From Basidiobolus meristosporus CBS 931.73 (lineage: Eukaryota; Basidiobolomycota; Basidiobolomycetes; Basidiobolales; Basidiobolaceae): DNA of 64,000 bases. A program made the position numbers and the translations under genes. Every line of letters begins with the position of its first letter. The stretch's first letter is position 1. Of this stretch, positions 1-9,664 are shown in pieces. The notes beneath the pieces were generated by a model. That model searched no databases and was not told the origin of the DNA. It saw nothing but the letters and a program-made list of their open reading frames with translations. The stretch is from contig MCFE01000381.1 in NCBI GenBank assembly GCA_002104905.1, positions 20,143-84,142 on the forward strand, given 5' to 3'.

Positions 1-1
1 A

Positions 2-196
2 ATATTCGTTGACAAACAGGTACCCGGTGAGCAGGAATTCCCTATACTTGGTAGAAACGTAGGTCACACTGACTCTGAAGATAAACTGGATTCCCATGGT
101 AAGAATCTCGCTAACGATCAATCCGAACCTGCCCTATCAACTGCTGGTGTTGGGTTTTGGCTCTTGAATTCCCAGGGTGTCATTCCCATCGCTTGA
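2..196 (+). CDS. Possible 3' end of a host gene, cut by the left edge
   Basis: The frame starting at base 2 is open for 64 codons and ends in TGA at 194-196. It has no start codon in the window, so if real it is the C-terminal end of a gene lying to the left. The predicted tail is hydrophilic and mixed in composition, unlike the transposon frames. A GTAAGA at about 99 followed by GCTAAC could be a fungal 5' splice site and branch point, so the exon may end earlier than the open frame. I recognise no domain. A chance open frame remains possible. Confidence 0.3.
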   Translation: MFVDKQVPGEQEFPILGRNVGHTDSEDKLDSHGKNLANDQSEPALSTAGVGFWLLNSQGVIPIA

Positions 197-1414
197 TGAG
201 CCTAACGTTGCTTAATCCGCCCTGCCCTGCCCTGGCTGCAGGTGACTCGTGATTCGTAAGTCGTTGCATGTCGCGCTAGAACGTTTCCATTGAATGCGGG
301 AATATTCGAGCGTCCGAGGCGGTGGGAACTGGGTAGATGTCAAGGGCCGGAATCGAGCTTGGGTGTGCTGTCCATGTTGTTACATCTAGTTGGAACAAAC
401 CGCCTCCTATTTGCCAGCTCGCACACCAATCATCTCGCTCTCCCTCCAATTCCCCAAATTAAGAAAGCCTTTCATGCAAGCGGATCCCAGTATGGTGATG
501 CACAGCCTTAACTTTCATTTGCCATTGCGCCAGATACGTTCCAAGAATCATTGATCACGGTTACACATACTGCTACCCGGATGGCAACACATACATCCCA
601 ACTCCAGGTTTCATGCCAACCATCTGAAACCCAACCGAGTCCAAACACACGCAAATTCCCAGCGGGAGAGGCGTCATGATGGTTTACCACTGCTCCACCG
701 TTGGCGAGGTCACTGGAAAGGCCGGGTGAGTATCCAATAGACGGACGGTTGTTCAAGATGCAGGAAGAAATTCCACGAACCAATGTTGGTTGCTGTGCAA
801 GTCTGTGAACGGGTATCCGAAATTTCGTCACATCACACAAATCACTTGTATGGTAGTGGATTCATGCCTTTTATAATGGGTTTCGGTGGGCTGTGCGACG
901 CATGCCATCTTCCATCCCTATCTCTTTCATTAATCATCTTCCAGAAAATCCCTACCTCGTCCACGTGAACGTGGGGTCCAGAACTGGGGTCCAGAACTGG
1001 ATCGTATCTTTCGGCGATGTGACTGTATCCCTGTGGAAACGAGAATCCTTTCATGTATTCCACACCTTTAGGAATGGATTCCCTCAGGCTCTCGTACAGA
1101 AATCGAACGAATTCGTAGGAAGGCTTGTATTGCACCAGGTATCCCATCCAGCCTGAAGTGAGCCCCCACTCGCATGGATAGACTGTGGCCCAGGTCCACA
1201 AATGGCATAGGTTGTCCTTTCCCCTACAAGGAGACGGACAATGATCGGATCGTATGTATGAATCCCAGGATACCTAAGATACCTGACAACTGCCCCGCAT
1301 ACCATCGCCACACATGTTGAAATCAGTAAATAAACGCCAACTCAGTATCATGGCGTCAACCAGCAGTCCGGTCATCCAAATATAGGTTTACCTTGCAGAC
1401 AATCGATAGCTGCC
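197..1414. other. Unassigned interval, host-like composition
   Basis: No family is recognisable here. CpG is visibly more frequent than in the transposon part of the window. The minus strand has adjoining open stretches, the longest at 842-1201 (119 codons) with a protein-like mix rich in Tyr, Trp and Pro, followed by 508-840. They could be exons of a spliced gene, but the plus strand is open over 893-1156 as well, so the coding strand is undecided. A 13-bp unit is tandemly repeated at 973-998, right beside the inverted repeat CCACGT-GA-ACGTGG at 961-974, which includes a CACGTG hexamer. Confidence 0.3.
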
Positions 1415-1777
1415 CATCTCTGTATATATATATATATCAAGGCCGCTAGAGTGGACTCCTACCAAGTTTTCTTGCACCACAAAATCTCCTCTAAATAACT
1501 ATAGGATATATATGTAGCTAGCATTGGGGTCTTTATGGGCTCCACAGTCCTACGGTCAGAACATGGCGAGTATGTGCATTGATTCATTCCACATATGATT
1601 CTTGGTTGGAAATTACTTCTCATTTTGGAACATAAGGATCTACTTCACCTGCAGGGATGTGCTGGAAGTACAAAACTCCTTGCTCTCTGGCTGAGCCTGA
1701 CCAAACCAAATCAAGAACCTGGAATATGGCTGAACCTATGCTTCTGCTTCTGTTCCGATGCATCTGTCATGGAGTAG
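1415..1777 (+). pseudogene. Degenerate paralogue of the small gene at 2998-3183
   Basis: This block parallels 2650-3130 in order: a TA-rich tract, a CCTACCAAGT motif, a GGTCTTTA-like motif, a CACATATG motif, an ACTACTTCACC-like motif, an AAAACTCCT motif, and then a coding match. Read in the right frame, 1690-1780 encodes KSRTW, a short spacer, LLLLFRCI and HG, against KSRAW, LLFPFRCI and YGG in the intact copy. The DNA that carries the start codon and the Lys-rich N-terminus in the downstream copy is missing or scrambled here, so this copy is probably dead. The homology is my alignment by eye; the shared hexamers and the FRCI core make chance unlikely. Confidence 0.5.
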
Positions 1778-2640
1778 TGGATACAACGCAGGTCCATTCA
1801 GGTCCTTTACACTTAGAAGAACTCATCCTCAAATAGCTTGGTAGGAGTAGTCTCTCGTAATGCAACATTCCAAGCAGGTGCCAAGCCAGTGTTGGTGGGG
1901 GTATTCCGACGAAACCTCCGGAATGCACCAATTCCTTATTAAGCTGAGGGCAGATGATATGGTAAGCCGAGTACACGAGGTGGATACTCAAAGGAAGCTC
2001 ACAACATCTCGGTGGCGTAGGGATGCCTCATTCATAAGGGATCAGTAGTACAAACAAGATACTTCAAACGTGCTACGCTCGCCAACACCGATCTTGTTGC
2101 TGGGGGAGGACTTAACCTGTTCGCGGGATCACCGTATATTCGCCTCAATAATTTACCGAAGACTGCAAAGGAGCATCAAGTCTAGATTGACCGTGGCGAA
2201 CGTACAGCAGTGATTGTCATTGTCCTATGAAGTCGTTCGTGTGCGGATCTGGATGTTAGGACATTCAAGAGGTCTAGCAATATCCATGAATGCTGTTACT
2301 ACTGTAGAGTGAGCTGAATTGATTTGATAAGCCCTGGTGCGCCAATAAACCATCCTTTTGTAGCATGTCCATGTACCAACCACCTAAAAGAGTGTTCGGC
2401 CGTGACGGTAGGGTATTTATGCCCGTGTAATGACAAAAAGCTATTCACAAGAGGTTATTATTCCACGTACTAAAAAGGGGAAGGTTCAATATAGTGTCTG
2501 GAGGTGGTGGACTATTGGCCATATAGTTATATATATAATGGGTTGAAGAAGTCAGTAAACAAACAAGCGCCATCTTCGAATCGTGACATTGATCAAATGT
2601 GCAGCCGTTCAAATCCAGGTTGGGACGCGAGGAAATGGCT
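1778..2640. other. No recognisable gene
   Basis: Short open frames occur on both strands, but none has a recognisable motif. The interval separates the two copies of the duplicated small-gene block. The sequence is of moderate GC and carries none of the LTR families seen further right. Confidence 0.4.
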
Positions 2641-2953
2641 TATTTTGGATGGGTATCTATCCTTATATATATGCTTATATATGGTTGCAGGTATTTTAGA
2701 TCCTAGTGTACTTTCCTACCAAGTATTCTGCTATCTGACCAGAAGGGTTTGCCCGCCTCCCCCCCCCCACAGAGTCGCATTCATACAGTAATTATGTCTT
2801 TACAGGTCCCATCTTTCTACAATTTGAACGTAAGAAACACACATATTTATCTGTAGACCATTTCGCACCACATATGTGGAATTGCTTATCGGCAATGGCG
2901 TGTCCTCCTAGGTCATAAGGAACTACTTCACCCAACTGCATCGTAACTGAAAA

Positions 2954-2960
2954 TATAAAA
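2954..2960 (+). promoter_or_regulatory. TATA box of the small gene
   Basis: TATAAAA lies 38 bases upstream of the ATG at 2998, a plausible fungal core-promoter spacing. The following ACTCCT is retained at the matching place in the upstream copy (AAAACTCCT near 1673), which supports a conserved regulatory block. Confidence 0.45.
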
Positions 2961-2997
2961 CTCCTCATACTCCAGTCTGTAATAACCGATTTATTCG

Positions 2998-3183
2998 ATG
3001 TCCAGTTCCAAGTTAACCAAGCCTACCAAGTCAGCCAAGCCCACAAAGTCAGTAAAGTCAAGAGCCTGGGGCGTGGTCAAAGGTGTACTCCTCTTTCCGT
3101 TCCGATGCATCTACTATGGTGGTGGAAAATACAGCGGAAACCCGTATGTTCCCTATGCCGGTCCTGAACACTTCGGCTCTTAG
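2998..3183 (+). CDS. Small basic protein of unknown function, duplicated locally
   Basis: The ORF has an ATG at 2998 and a TAG at 3181-3183 and encodes 61 residues. The N-terminal 22 residues are Lys/Ser/Thr/Pro rich, with a repeated KPTKS unit (residues about 7-17). A short hydrophobic patch follows (VVKGVLLFPF, about 26-35), then RCIYYGGGKY and a Gly/Pro/Tyr tail. No signal peptide is evident, because the hydrophobic stretch is too internal and too short. I recognise no family. Support comes from a TATA box 38 bp upstream and a decayed paralogue with the same KSR-W-LL-FRCI core near 1690-1780. It lies outside the transposon nest, so it is the best candidate host gene in the window. A non-coding or chance ORF is possible given the size. 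Confidence 0.5.
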   Translation: MSSSKLTKPTKSAKPTKSVKSRAWGVVKGVLLFPFRCIYYGGGKYSGNPYVPYAGPEHFGS

Positions 3184-3262
3184 CGAATCGTTTCCAACTA
3201 CTCGATCTAGAACACCGTATATATGTTAATAAGCCACAAATAAGACTATCTTATTGTTAATT

Positions 3263-3655
3263 ATGCATATCTACGGCCCTCTTCATCTTTGCACAATCAA
3301 ACATGAGCTCGGAGTCGCTTCACCTGGTCGTGGACAGCCCTATGGGTGTACCAATACCACGCATGATTTACAAAGGATCTTGGTAGCATTCGTGAAGATG
3401 GTTGTTGAGCGGGTTTCATGTTACAGTGTTATCCCCCATGTGCCACCAGAATTCTTTCTAGACTTCTACGCAACCAATTCACCCGCCTTGCATATGTTTA
3501 TGCTATGGTCTATTAGTATGGTAGCACCAATAGTGCACATGTGCTTTGACCCAACAATAGATGAGCTCATTCTGGTATGCTCTACAGCTCTACTGTATGC
3601 TATCTGCATATTCGTGTTATTCATATTATGTAATCTGGCCAGTAATATCCCATAA
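3263..3655 (+). CDS. Unassigned 130-codon ORF with hydrophobic C-terminus
   Basis: The first ATG in this open frame is at 3263 and the stop is TAA at 3653-3655. The product would be about 130 residues. Its last 50 residues contain two hydrophobic runs (around LHMFMLWSISMVAPIV and LVCSTALLYAICIFVLFILC) that could be membrane helices. The N-terminal half has no motif I know. It follows the small gene by 80 bp and lies just before the first LTR remnant. Codon and residue composition are not decisive, so this may be a chance ORF. Confidence 0.25.
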   Translation: MHIYGPLHLCTIKHELGVASPGRGQPYGCTNTTHDLQRILVAFVKMVVERVSCYSVIPHVPPEFFLDFYATNSPALHMFMLWSISMVAPIVHMCFDPTIDELILVCSTALLYAICIFVLFILCNLASNIP

Positions 3656-3779
3656 ACTCGCCTACCATGGTTTCTGATTATTTTATTGCATAGATTATGG
3701 CTCAGTCTATATGCAATTTCAAGGTACAATGCTTCCCATGGAAGGTAAATAACCGTGCCAGTACCTACTTGATACAACT

Positions 3780-4461
3780 ACATCCATGTTATCATCTCTA
3801 CCATTTGCATATCGTGTATTGTATTGCAATGTTGTTGACTGATTGAATACACAATGCCTTTCAGAACCTTCCATCACTGCTTGTTAGTATATTCCTAGCT
3901 CATTGAGATGTAAGCAAGACTTCTACAAATATGTCTCATCTTCTAGGCTAACTGTCATCTACAATGACCATGTACAATAAAGCATTGTGTTAATCTCAAT
4001 ATTGCTGCTTGTTATTTGGTTATTCACTGCTACCAATTGTTACTAGAACTTTCACTCCTGGTCCAAGGAGCATTGGCCAGAAGCAACTGTGACAGCAAAC
4101 CAACCTTGTAGGCACCACTTGCAATGTATACTCATATCAAGTGTCTTTTATTATATTTGACAGTTACCTAGGTTGCTCATGTAGAAGAAAAAACACTATA
4201 TGTCTTTCTAATTATCAAGCAAAGCAGTATTCTCATAAAGCCCCTGCTGGTGGGGTTTACAGTTGCTTTGGCTTTGTCAGCCTTAGTAGATGGCCATCTA
4301 CAAGGTTGCTGTATCCAACAAATATGCTTATTATGATGCCAACCAAGCTGAGAACTGTGGATCATTAAGTCTCATGTCACAAGCTGAAGCCTAGTTTCCC
4401 TCAACATTGGATCAAAGACAGTTCCAACTAAGGATGTGAAGATTTGGCAGGAGGCTATTGC
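3780..4461 (+). repeat. Strongly decayed LTR-B copy
   Basis: Colinear blocks match the intact LTR-B copies: CTACCATTT with a CATAT segment, an AGAACCTTCC segment, TTAGTATATTCCTAGCTCA-like sequence, AACTGACC-like and GGCACCACTTG, TCTTTTATTATATTTGA, CCCTGCTGGTGG with GTTTACAGTTG, and AACCAAGCTGAG. Divergence is far higher than in the other copies. Both ends are blurred, and it stops where an inverted copia LTR fragment begins at 4462. Confidence 0.55.
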
Positions 4462-4528
4462 TGTTGTAAGAGTCATGGAGATATTGGAGGTGACTGGGAG
4501 AACAAGTAGATTATGTGGTTTTCACTTA
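4462..4528 (-). repeat. Copia-A LTR end fragment, inverted
   Basis: The sequence starts TGTTGTAAGAGTC and is the reverse complement of the last about 67 bases of the copia-A LTR (the part ending CTCTTACAACA). The rest of that LTR is absent. Confidence 0.65.
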
Positions 4529-4556
4529 GGGTCAGGGGGAGGAAAGTCACCAAATA

Positions 4557-4948
4557 TGTGGTGGTGTATAAGTCCAAGGGAGAGATACATCCAACACTCC
4601 TCAAGTATTGTGTGTGGGGTGTTCACTGGGTGCAATAACCTCTGGCAAAAGCCTGCTAGAAATACATGGGTCCTGTCTCTAATTTAATGTCATGGGGAAT
4701 AAAGCCACAAGCTTGTCAAGGGAAAACTATTGAGCTATAATCCCAAACTTAGTTGGTGTCTTAACAAAAATATGTGCTGAGTTCAGTGTCCTCTGAAATG
4801 ACAATGTACTAAACCTTCCAAAGTCAAAACAACTGCCAGCTCCACCAGCAGAGACTAGATCAGAATGCAGCTGTGGTCAATAGTTACAAAGTCAGAAAAA
4901 TGTCTTTGCCTGCTTAAGGACAAACTTGGGAAAGAATCAAATACAATA
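4557..4948 (-). repeat. Truncated LTR-B, inverted
   Basis: It begins TGTGGTGGTGTATAAG, the reverse complement of the LTR-B end. It then follows LTR-B through GTTCACTGGGTGCAATAACC and CTTGTCAAGGGAAAACTATT to a point inside the LTR at about 4948, where an old copia-A LTR begins. About one third of a full LTR-B is present. Confidence 0.75.
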
Positions 4949-4978
4949 ACTGGGAGAATAAGTAGATTATGTGGTTTT
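4949..4978 (-). repeat. Left part of an old inverted copia-A LTR, split by copia-A1
   Basis: These 30 bases are the reverse complement of the copia-A LTR segment just before its end. The rest of the same LTR continues at 9660 on the far side of copia-A1. The last five bases (GTTTT, 4974-4978) are the left target duplication of copia-A1. Confidence 0.7.
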
Positions 4979-5327
4979 TGTTGTAAAAATTTGTATTTCC
5001 ACCTAAATAATCACCTAACTTAGTCACTTAGATCATTACCTTCAAATCCTAGAGAATACTGACCAAATTCCTTGTCAGGATTTACTTAGAATATTTTCAC
5101 CAAAATACCAGGTGCCCAGAACATGAAAATTCTCAAAGTTGTTCAAACAGCCCCAAACTTTGCACACATGTTCTTGGGACCTTCCTTAACCTATTCTACG
5201 TGTCTGTAATGCCAAGATCAGGTAAAAGTATAAATACTACTTTTACATTCAATAGATCATTAAGTGAAAACTACATGATCTACTTGTTCTCCCAATCACT
5301 TCCAATATCTCCAAGACTCTTACAGCA
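4979..5327 (+). repeat. 5' LTR of copia-A1
   Basis: It starts TGTTGTAA and ends TTACAGCA (family consensus TTACAACA), giving terminal inverted repeats of 8 bases. A TATAAATA motif at about 5228, near the sequence CTACTTTTACATTC, is the likely promoter. Confidence 0.9.
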
Positions 5328-5340
5328 TGTTATGAACCCC
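5328..5340 (+). promoter_or_regulatory. Primer binding site, half-tRNA type
   Basis: Directly after the LTR is TGTTATGAACCCC. It resembles the complement of the initiator-Met tRNA anticodon arm (GGGCUCAUAAC) rather than of a tRNA 3' end. The sister copy at 12353 has TGTTATGAGCCCC, an 11-base perfect match. Priming by a cleaved initiator tRNA is known for Drosophila copia and yeast Ty5. Confidence 0.65.
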
Positions 5341-5358
5341 AAGCTGTCACTGTCTGCA

Positions 5359-6160
5359 ATGTCTAATACTGCCATTACTGGAATTTTTCCCTCTGCTGAA
5401 AAGTTGGTTGGATCTAACTACCAAGTGTGGAAGGTGAAGATGAAGATGCTGCTACAAGCAAGAGGCCTTTGGGATATTGTCATGGGAGAAGAATGCCCTC
5501 CTAAAAACGTGGGAGAGGAAGCCTTAAAGTACCAGAAGAAAGAACGAAGTGCCTTTAACTGCATTTGCCTCAATGTTAAGGACAAATTGCTAATTCAATG
5601 CTCAAGAGCAAAATGGCAAAGAATGCCTGGAAAGCATTAGAAGACACCTACCAGTCATGTTCAGCTGCCAAGAAGATGTATCTGAGACAAAAATTCTTTA
5701 CTACAAAGATGCTGCCAGGAGAAGAAATGAGAAATCTAAATAACAGAATTACCCTGCTGGTAGATGAGATGGAATCTGTGGGTGTACCAACTACTGATGA
5801 AGATGTGATAGTTACCATCCTGAATAGCCTGACAGACAAGTTTCAGGGCCTTGTATCCACCCTAGAGTCCGGAACTGAAGGATTGACCTTAAATTACGTA
5901 TATGAAAGGCTCCTGGATGAAGAATTAAGAAAATCAAGTGCTAGTAAGAAGGAAGAAGAAAATGCTTTAATAAGCAATGATAGCCAACAAAGGAGATACC
6001 CAAGACCCTACAAATGCAACAGCAACCTGTTTTGCAACTACTGTAAAAGGAAAGGACACACATCAGACCGGTATCTCAAAAAGAGAGATTATCAGCAAAA
6101 GAAGCCTGAATATGGAAATGCTGCAACAACTGAAGATAGACTATTCATATCTGCACTAAA
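5359..6160 (+). pseudogene. gag: Copia-A1 gag (UBN2-type capsid plus zinc knuckle), frameshifted
   Basis: Translation should start at ATG 5359 (MSNTAITG). The N-terminal part contains the copia gag signature GSNYQVWKVKMKMLL, then the YLRQKFF and LVDEM segments of the UBN2/Retrotran_gag_2 fold. The frame is broken at 5610-5613, where a run of four A replaces five A in the sister copies near 11275 and 12636. The first ORF therefore ends at 5640 and gag continues in another frame from about 5614. A CX2CX4HX4C nucleocapsid knuckle is expected at 6033-6074, but its last Cys codon is TAT (Tyr), giving CCHY; the copy at 15302-15343 keeps Cys. Gag packages the element RNA in virus-like particles; this copy should fail on both counts. 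Confidence 0.85.
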
Positions 6161-7733
6161 TATGACCACAAACAAGGATTCTCAGATGTGGTATATTGAC
6201 TCTGGAGCTTCTCAACACTTTACACACCAAAAAGAACTTTTTACCCAATATCAAGAAATTCCAATTAAGAAGGTTTTCATGGGTGACAATAGAGCACTTG
6301 ATGCAGTGGGAGAAGGAACTATCCAAGTAAACCTTAGAGGCAGTGAAGGACGCCATACACTGACCTTTAAAGAAGTACTCTATGTACCAGAAATAGCCAA
6401 GAACCTACTCTCTGTAAGCAAGGCCACAGCAGAAGGACTCAGTTTCAGTTTTGACAATCCTGGATGCAGGATCACTGATCAAAATGGTGCCCATATTGCT
6501 TTGGGAATCAGAGATCAGAATCTATACAAGTTGACTTATATTCCATCATATTTGGAAGCCAATATAAGTAACTTAAATGAAGAAACACCAATGCTTTGGT
6601 ACAGGAGATTTGGACACATCAATTTTGATTATTTGCGCAAAATGATCAAAGATCAGCTAATTTCTGGAGTAAAAATTGATCCCCCAGCTAACTTGGAGCA
6701 CTGTGAAGCCTGCACATATGGGAAACAAGCCAGACAACTGTTCAAGAGCTCTGGGTTAATCAAAACTAAGAAAAAATTAGATCTAATTCACTCAGATCTG
6801 TGTGGACCTATGCAAAATTTATCATTAGGCGGGATGAAGTATTTAATCACTTTTATTGATGATTATACAAGATACACATGAGTCTACTTCATGGAGAGAA
6901 AGGAAGAAGCTCTGTCTAAGCTCAGGGAGTTTAAAGCCATGGTGGAGAGAGAAACTGGTGAAAAAATCAAGAAAATACGCTCTGACAATGGTGGAGAATA
7001 TACCTCAAAACTCTTCATCCACTTCTGCAAAATTCATGGGATAAAGCAAGAGACTACTGTACCATACTCCCCACAGCAAAATGGAGTAGCAGAACAAGCT
7101 AACAGATCAATAATTGATGTGGCAAGATCTATGATCCATGATCAAAAATTATCCTATGATTTTTGGGCGGAATCAGTTGCCACTGCTGTATATCTTAAAA
7201 ATAGGAGTTATAACAGAATACTTCGTGATTCTACTCCATTTGAAGCATGGTATAGATACAGACCAAGCGCAGAACAGCTAAGAATATTTGGGTGTACAGC
7301 ATATGCCAAAAAACTGGCCGGAAATCAGTCAAAATCTAAGCCAAAAAGTGTAAAATGCATATTTTTGGGCTACTGCAATGAGAGTAAGGCATACAGACAC
7401 TACAATACCAAAGCAAAGAAGCTTATCAAGTCCAGGGATGTGTTGTTTGATGAAAATTCAAAATTTTCACAAAAAATGATATCAGTTGATGACAAAAATT
7501 TGATCTCAAGTCCACCAATGGTCAGGATTGAATCAGAGCAAAACAATGAAGATTTTTTCACTCCAGAGGACTTTAAAACCGTGGTTCAGCCAGAATCAGT
7601 GTCCAGTAATATCCCAGAAGTGATCATTCCAGTATCAAATGCCCGGAGATCCAATGAGACAAGAAATAGCCCAAATTACTATATCAATCAGGGTACAAAC
7701 TTAGCCTATGACTATTCAGTCCATATTGATTAG
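6161..7733 (+). pseudogene. Copia-A1 protease and integrase, with in-frame stop
   Basis: The aspartic protease active site is WYIDSGASQHFTH at about 6189-6227. The GAG-pre-integrase segment LWYRRFGHINFDYLRKM lies near 6595-6645, followed by the Cys-rich end of the HHCC zinc finger (CEAC, about 6703). The integrase catalytic triad is visible as HSDLCGP (about 6790), RSDNGGEY (about 6980) and PQQNGVAEQ (about 7070). A TGA at 6879-6881 interrupts integrase where sister copies read TGG, a G-to-A change. The linker after integrase ends at TAG 7731-7733, where the sister copy has GAA. Protease-integrase-RT order is diagnostic of Ty1/copia. The product is not expected to be functional. Confidence 0.9.
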
Positions 7734-9340
7734 CCCCAGACTGTAAAAGAGGCCCCAAATAGCCCTCAGATGAAGTTTTGGAGATCTGCAATGACTGAGG
7801 AATATCAGGGCTTGATGGAAAATCAAACTTGGGACTTAGTCAAGTTACCAATCAACCAAAAATCAATTGGATGCAGATGGGTCTTCAAGACAAAATACAA
7901 GGCTGATGGTACAGTTGAAAGATACAAAGCAAGACTTGTAGTCAAAGGATAATCTCAAACAAAAGGACTTGACTATACTGAGACCTTTGCACCGGTAGCC
8001 AAGTGTAATTCCATCAGATTAATATTGGCTATTGCAGCCGAATATAAGTTTTTTATTCATCAAATGGATGTAAAAACTGCATTTTTGAATGGAGAACTTG
8101 ATGAGGATGTGTATATGAACCAGCCTGATGGGTTTGTTGACCAAGATAACCCCCATCTGGTCTGCAAGCTTAAAAAGTCACTATATGGTCTCAAACAATC
8201 ACTGAGAGCCTGGAATTGCAAGATAGATTCTTATTTGGAATCCTTGAGGTTCAAAAGAAGTAATACTGACTATAGCATATACTATAAGCCAGATAGAGCA
8301 AATACAGTTCTATTAGCTCTATATGTGGATGATCTTATTATAGCCGCTAATAACCTAGAAACATTGGAAGAGACTAAATCCAGCCTATCTAAGGAGTTCA
8401 AGATGTCTGATTTAGGAGAACTTAGTTACTACTTAGGGATTAAGTTCTCCATAGACAGAAGTACCCAGACTAATACCCTAAGCCAATCCAAGTATATTCA
8501 AGATATACTAAAGAAGTACAAAATGGAGACTGTAAACCGGCAGCTACCCCAATGGAGACAAACCTTAACTTGGTCAAAACTCAACCAAATCAAGAGAGCT
8601 TGGTGCCATCTGAAAGCCCTGACTTTCCTTAGCAATCTATGGTCGGCAGTCTGATGTATATCATGCTTGGAACATGTCCACAAATCTCATATTCAGTGGG
8701 AGTTGTCAGCCAACATAATTAGAACTATGGATCTGATCATATTTCAGCAGTTAAGCAGATTTTTAGATACCTAAAAGAAACTGCTAATATCTGCTTAAGA
8801 TACACTTATAAGCACTCAGAACAAGATCTTGTGGGATACTTTGATGCAGATTGGGGACAAAATTTAGAAGACTGAAGATCCACCACAGGATACACCTTTC
8901 TTTACTGTAAAGGAGCAATTTCATGGAATTCAAGAAAGCAACCAACCGTAGCACTTTCCACCACAGAGGCAGAGTATATGGCAGCCTGTGAAGCTACAAA
9001 AGAAGCAATGTGGTTAAGAAAGCTGTTTACAGATTTAGGCCTATGTCAAAAAACGCCAATTACTTTATTTCAAGATAATCAAGGATGTATACAATTAGGT
9101 AGAAATCCAACTTTTCATGCTAGAACCAAGCACATAGATATTAGACATCATTTCATACGTGAAGCTATAAAGAATAACTTAGTTAGCTTAGTTTACTGTC
9201 CTACAGATGAAATGATTGCAGACATATTTACCAAACCATTAGCTAGAGACAAGTTTGAATATCTTAGGTCAAAATTAGGACTAGTCAGTATGAACATTTT
9301 GCTGAGTGGGAGTGTTGTAAAAATTTGTATTTCCACCTAA
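7734..9340 (+). pseudogene. Copia-A1 reverse transcriptase and RNase H, broken
   Basis: RVT_2 domain signatures are present: WVFKTKY, ARLVVKG, MDVKTAFLNGELDEDVYM, LYGLKQS and the YVDD box in LALYVDDLIIA (about 8318-8350). RNase H follows with the copia tail ARTKHIDIRHHFIREA and ADIFTKPLARDKFE. Defects are TAA at 7950-7952 (TAC in the copy at 17947), a one-base deletion at about 8525 that shifts the frame at the end of RT (ATGGAGA against ATGGAAGA in the sister), a TAG near 8719 and a TGA near 8873. The last open segment runs into the 3' LTR and stops at 9338-9340. All catalytic motifs are still readable, so decay is moderate. Confidence 0.9.
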
Positions 9341-9659
9341 ATATTCACCTAACTTAGTCACTTAGATCATCACCTTCAAATCCTAGAGAATACTGACCAA
9401 ATTCCTTGTTGGGATTTACTTAAAATATTTTCACCAAAATACCAGGTACCCAGAACTTGAAAATTCTCAAAGTTGTCCAAACAGCCCCAAACTTTGCACG
9501 CATGTTCTTGGGACCTTCCTTAACCTATTCTAAGTGTTTGTAGTGCCAAGATCAGGTAAAATATAAATACTACTTTTACATTCAATAAATCATTAAGTGA
9601 AAACCACATAATGTACTTGTTCTCCAATCACTTCCAATATCTCCAAGACTCTTACAACA
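9313..9659 (+). repeat. 3' LTR of copia-A1
   Basis: It starts TGTTGTAA after the purine-rich GAGTGGGAG and ends TTACAACA, followed by the GTTTT duplication at 9660-9664. Confidence 0.9.
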
Positions 9660-9664
9660 GTTTT

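Larger units (their letters stand above)
4979..9659 (+). mobile_element. Copia-A1, full-length defective Ty1/copia retrotransposon
   Basis: The element has both LTRs (4979-5327 and 9313-9659, TGTTGTAA...TTACARCA), a primer site, and gag, protease, integrase, RT and RNase H in copia order, flanked by a perfect 5-bp duplication GTTTT (4974-4978 and 9660-9664). It inserted into an older inverted LTR of the same family. The two LTRs differ at roughly twenty positions by eye, mostly transitions, so the insertion is not recent. Frameshifts and stops make it non-autonomous. Confidence 0.92.

Noticed and set aside
290-511. Plus-strand ORF of 73 codons
   Set aside because: No motif, no promoter signal and no homologous copy; likely chance in a GC-richer segment.
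893-1156. Plus-strand ORF of 87 codons as a gene
   Set aside because: It overlaps a longer, equally plausible minus-strand frame, has no motif and no clear start context; coding strand cannot be decided.
2504-2791. 95-codon ORF ending in a poly-Pro stretch
   Set aside because: The Pro run comes from a C homopolymer (about 2758-2768) prone to error, and the region is better explained as the upstream part of the duplicated small-gene block.
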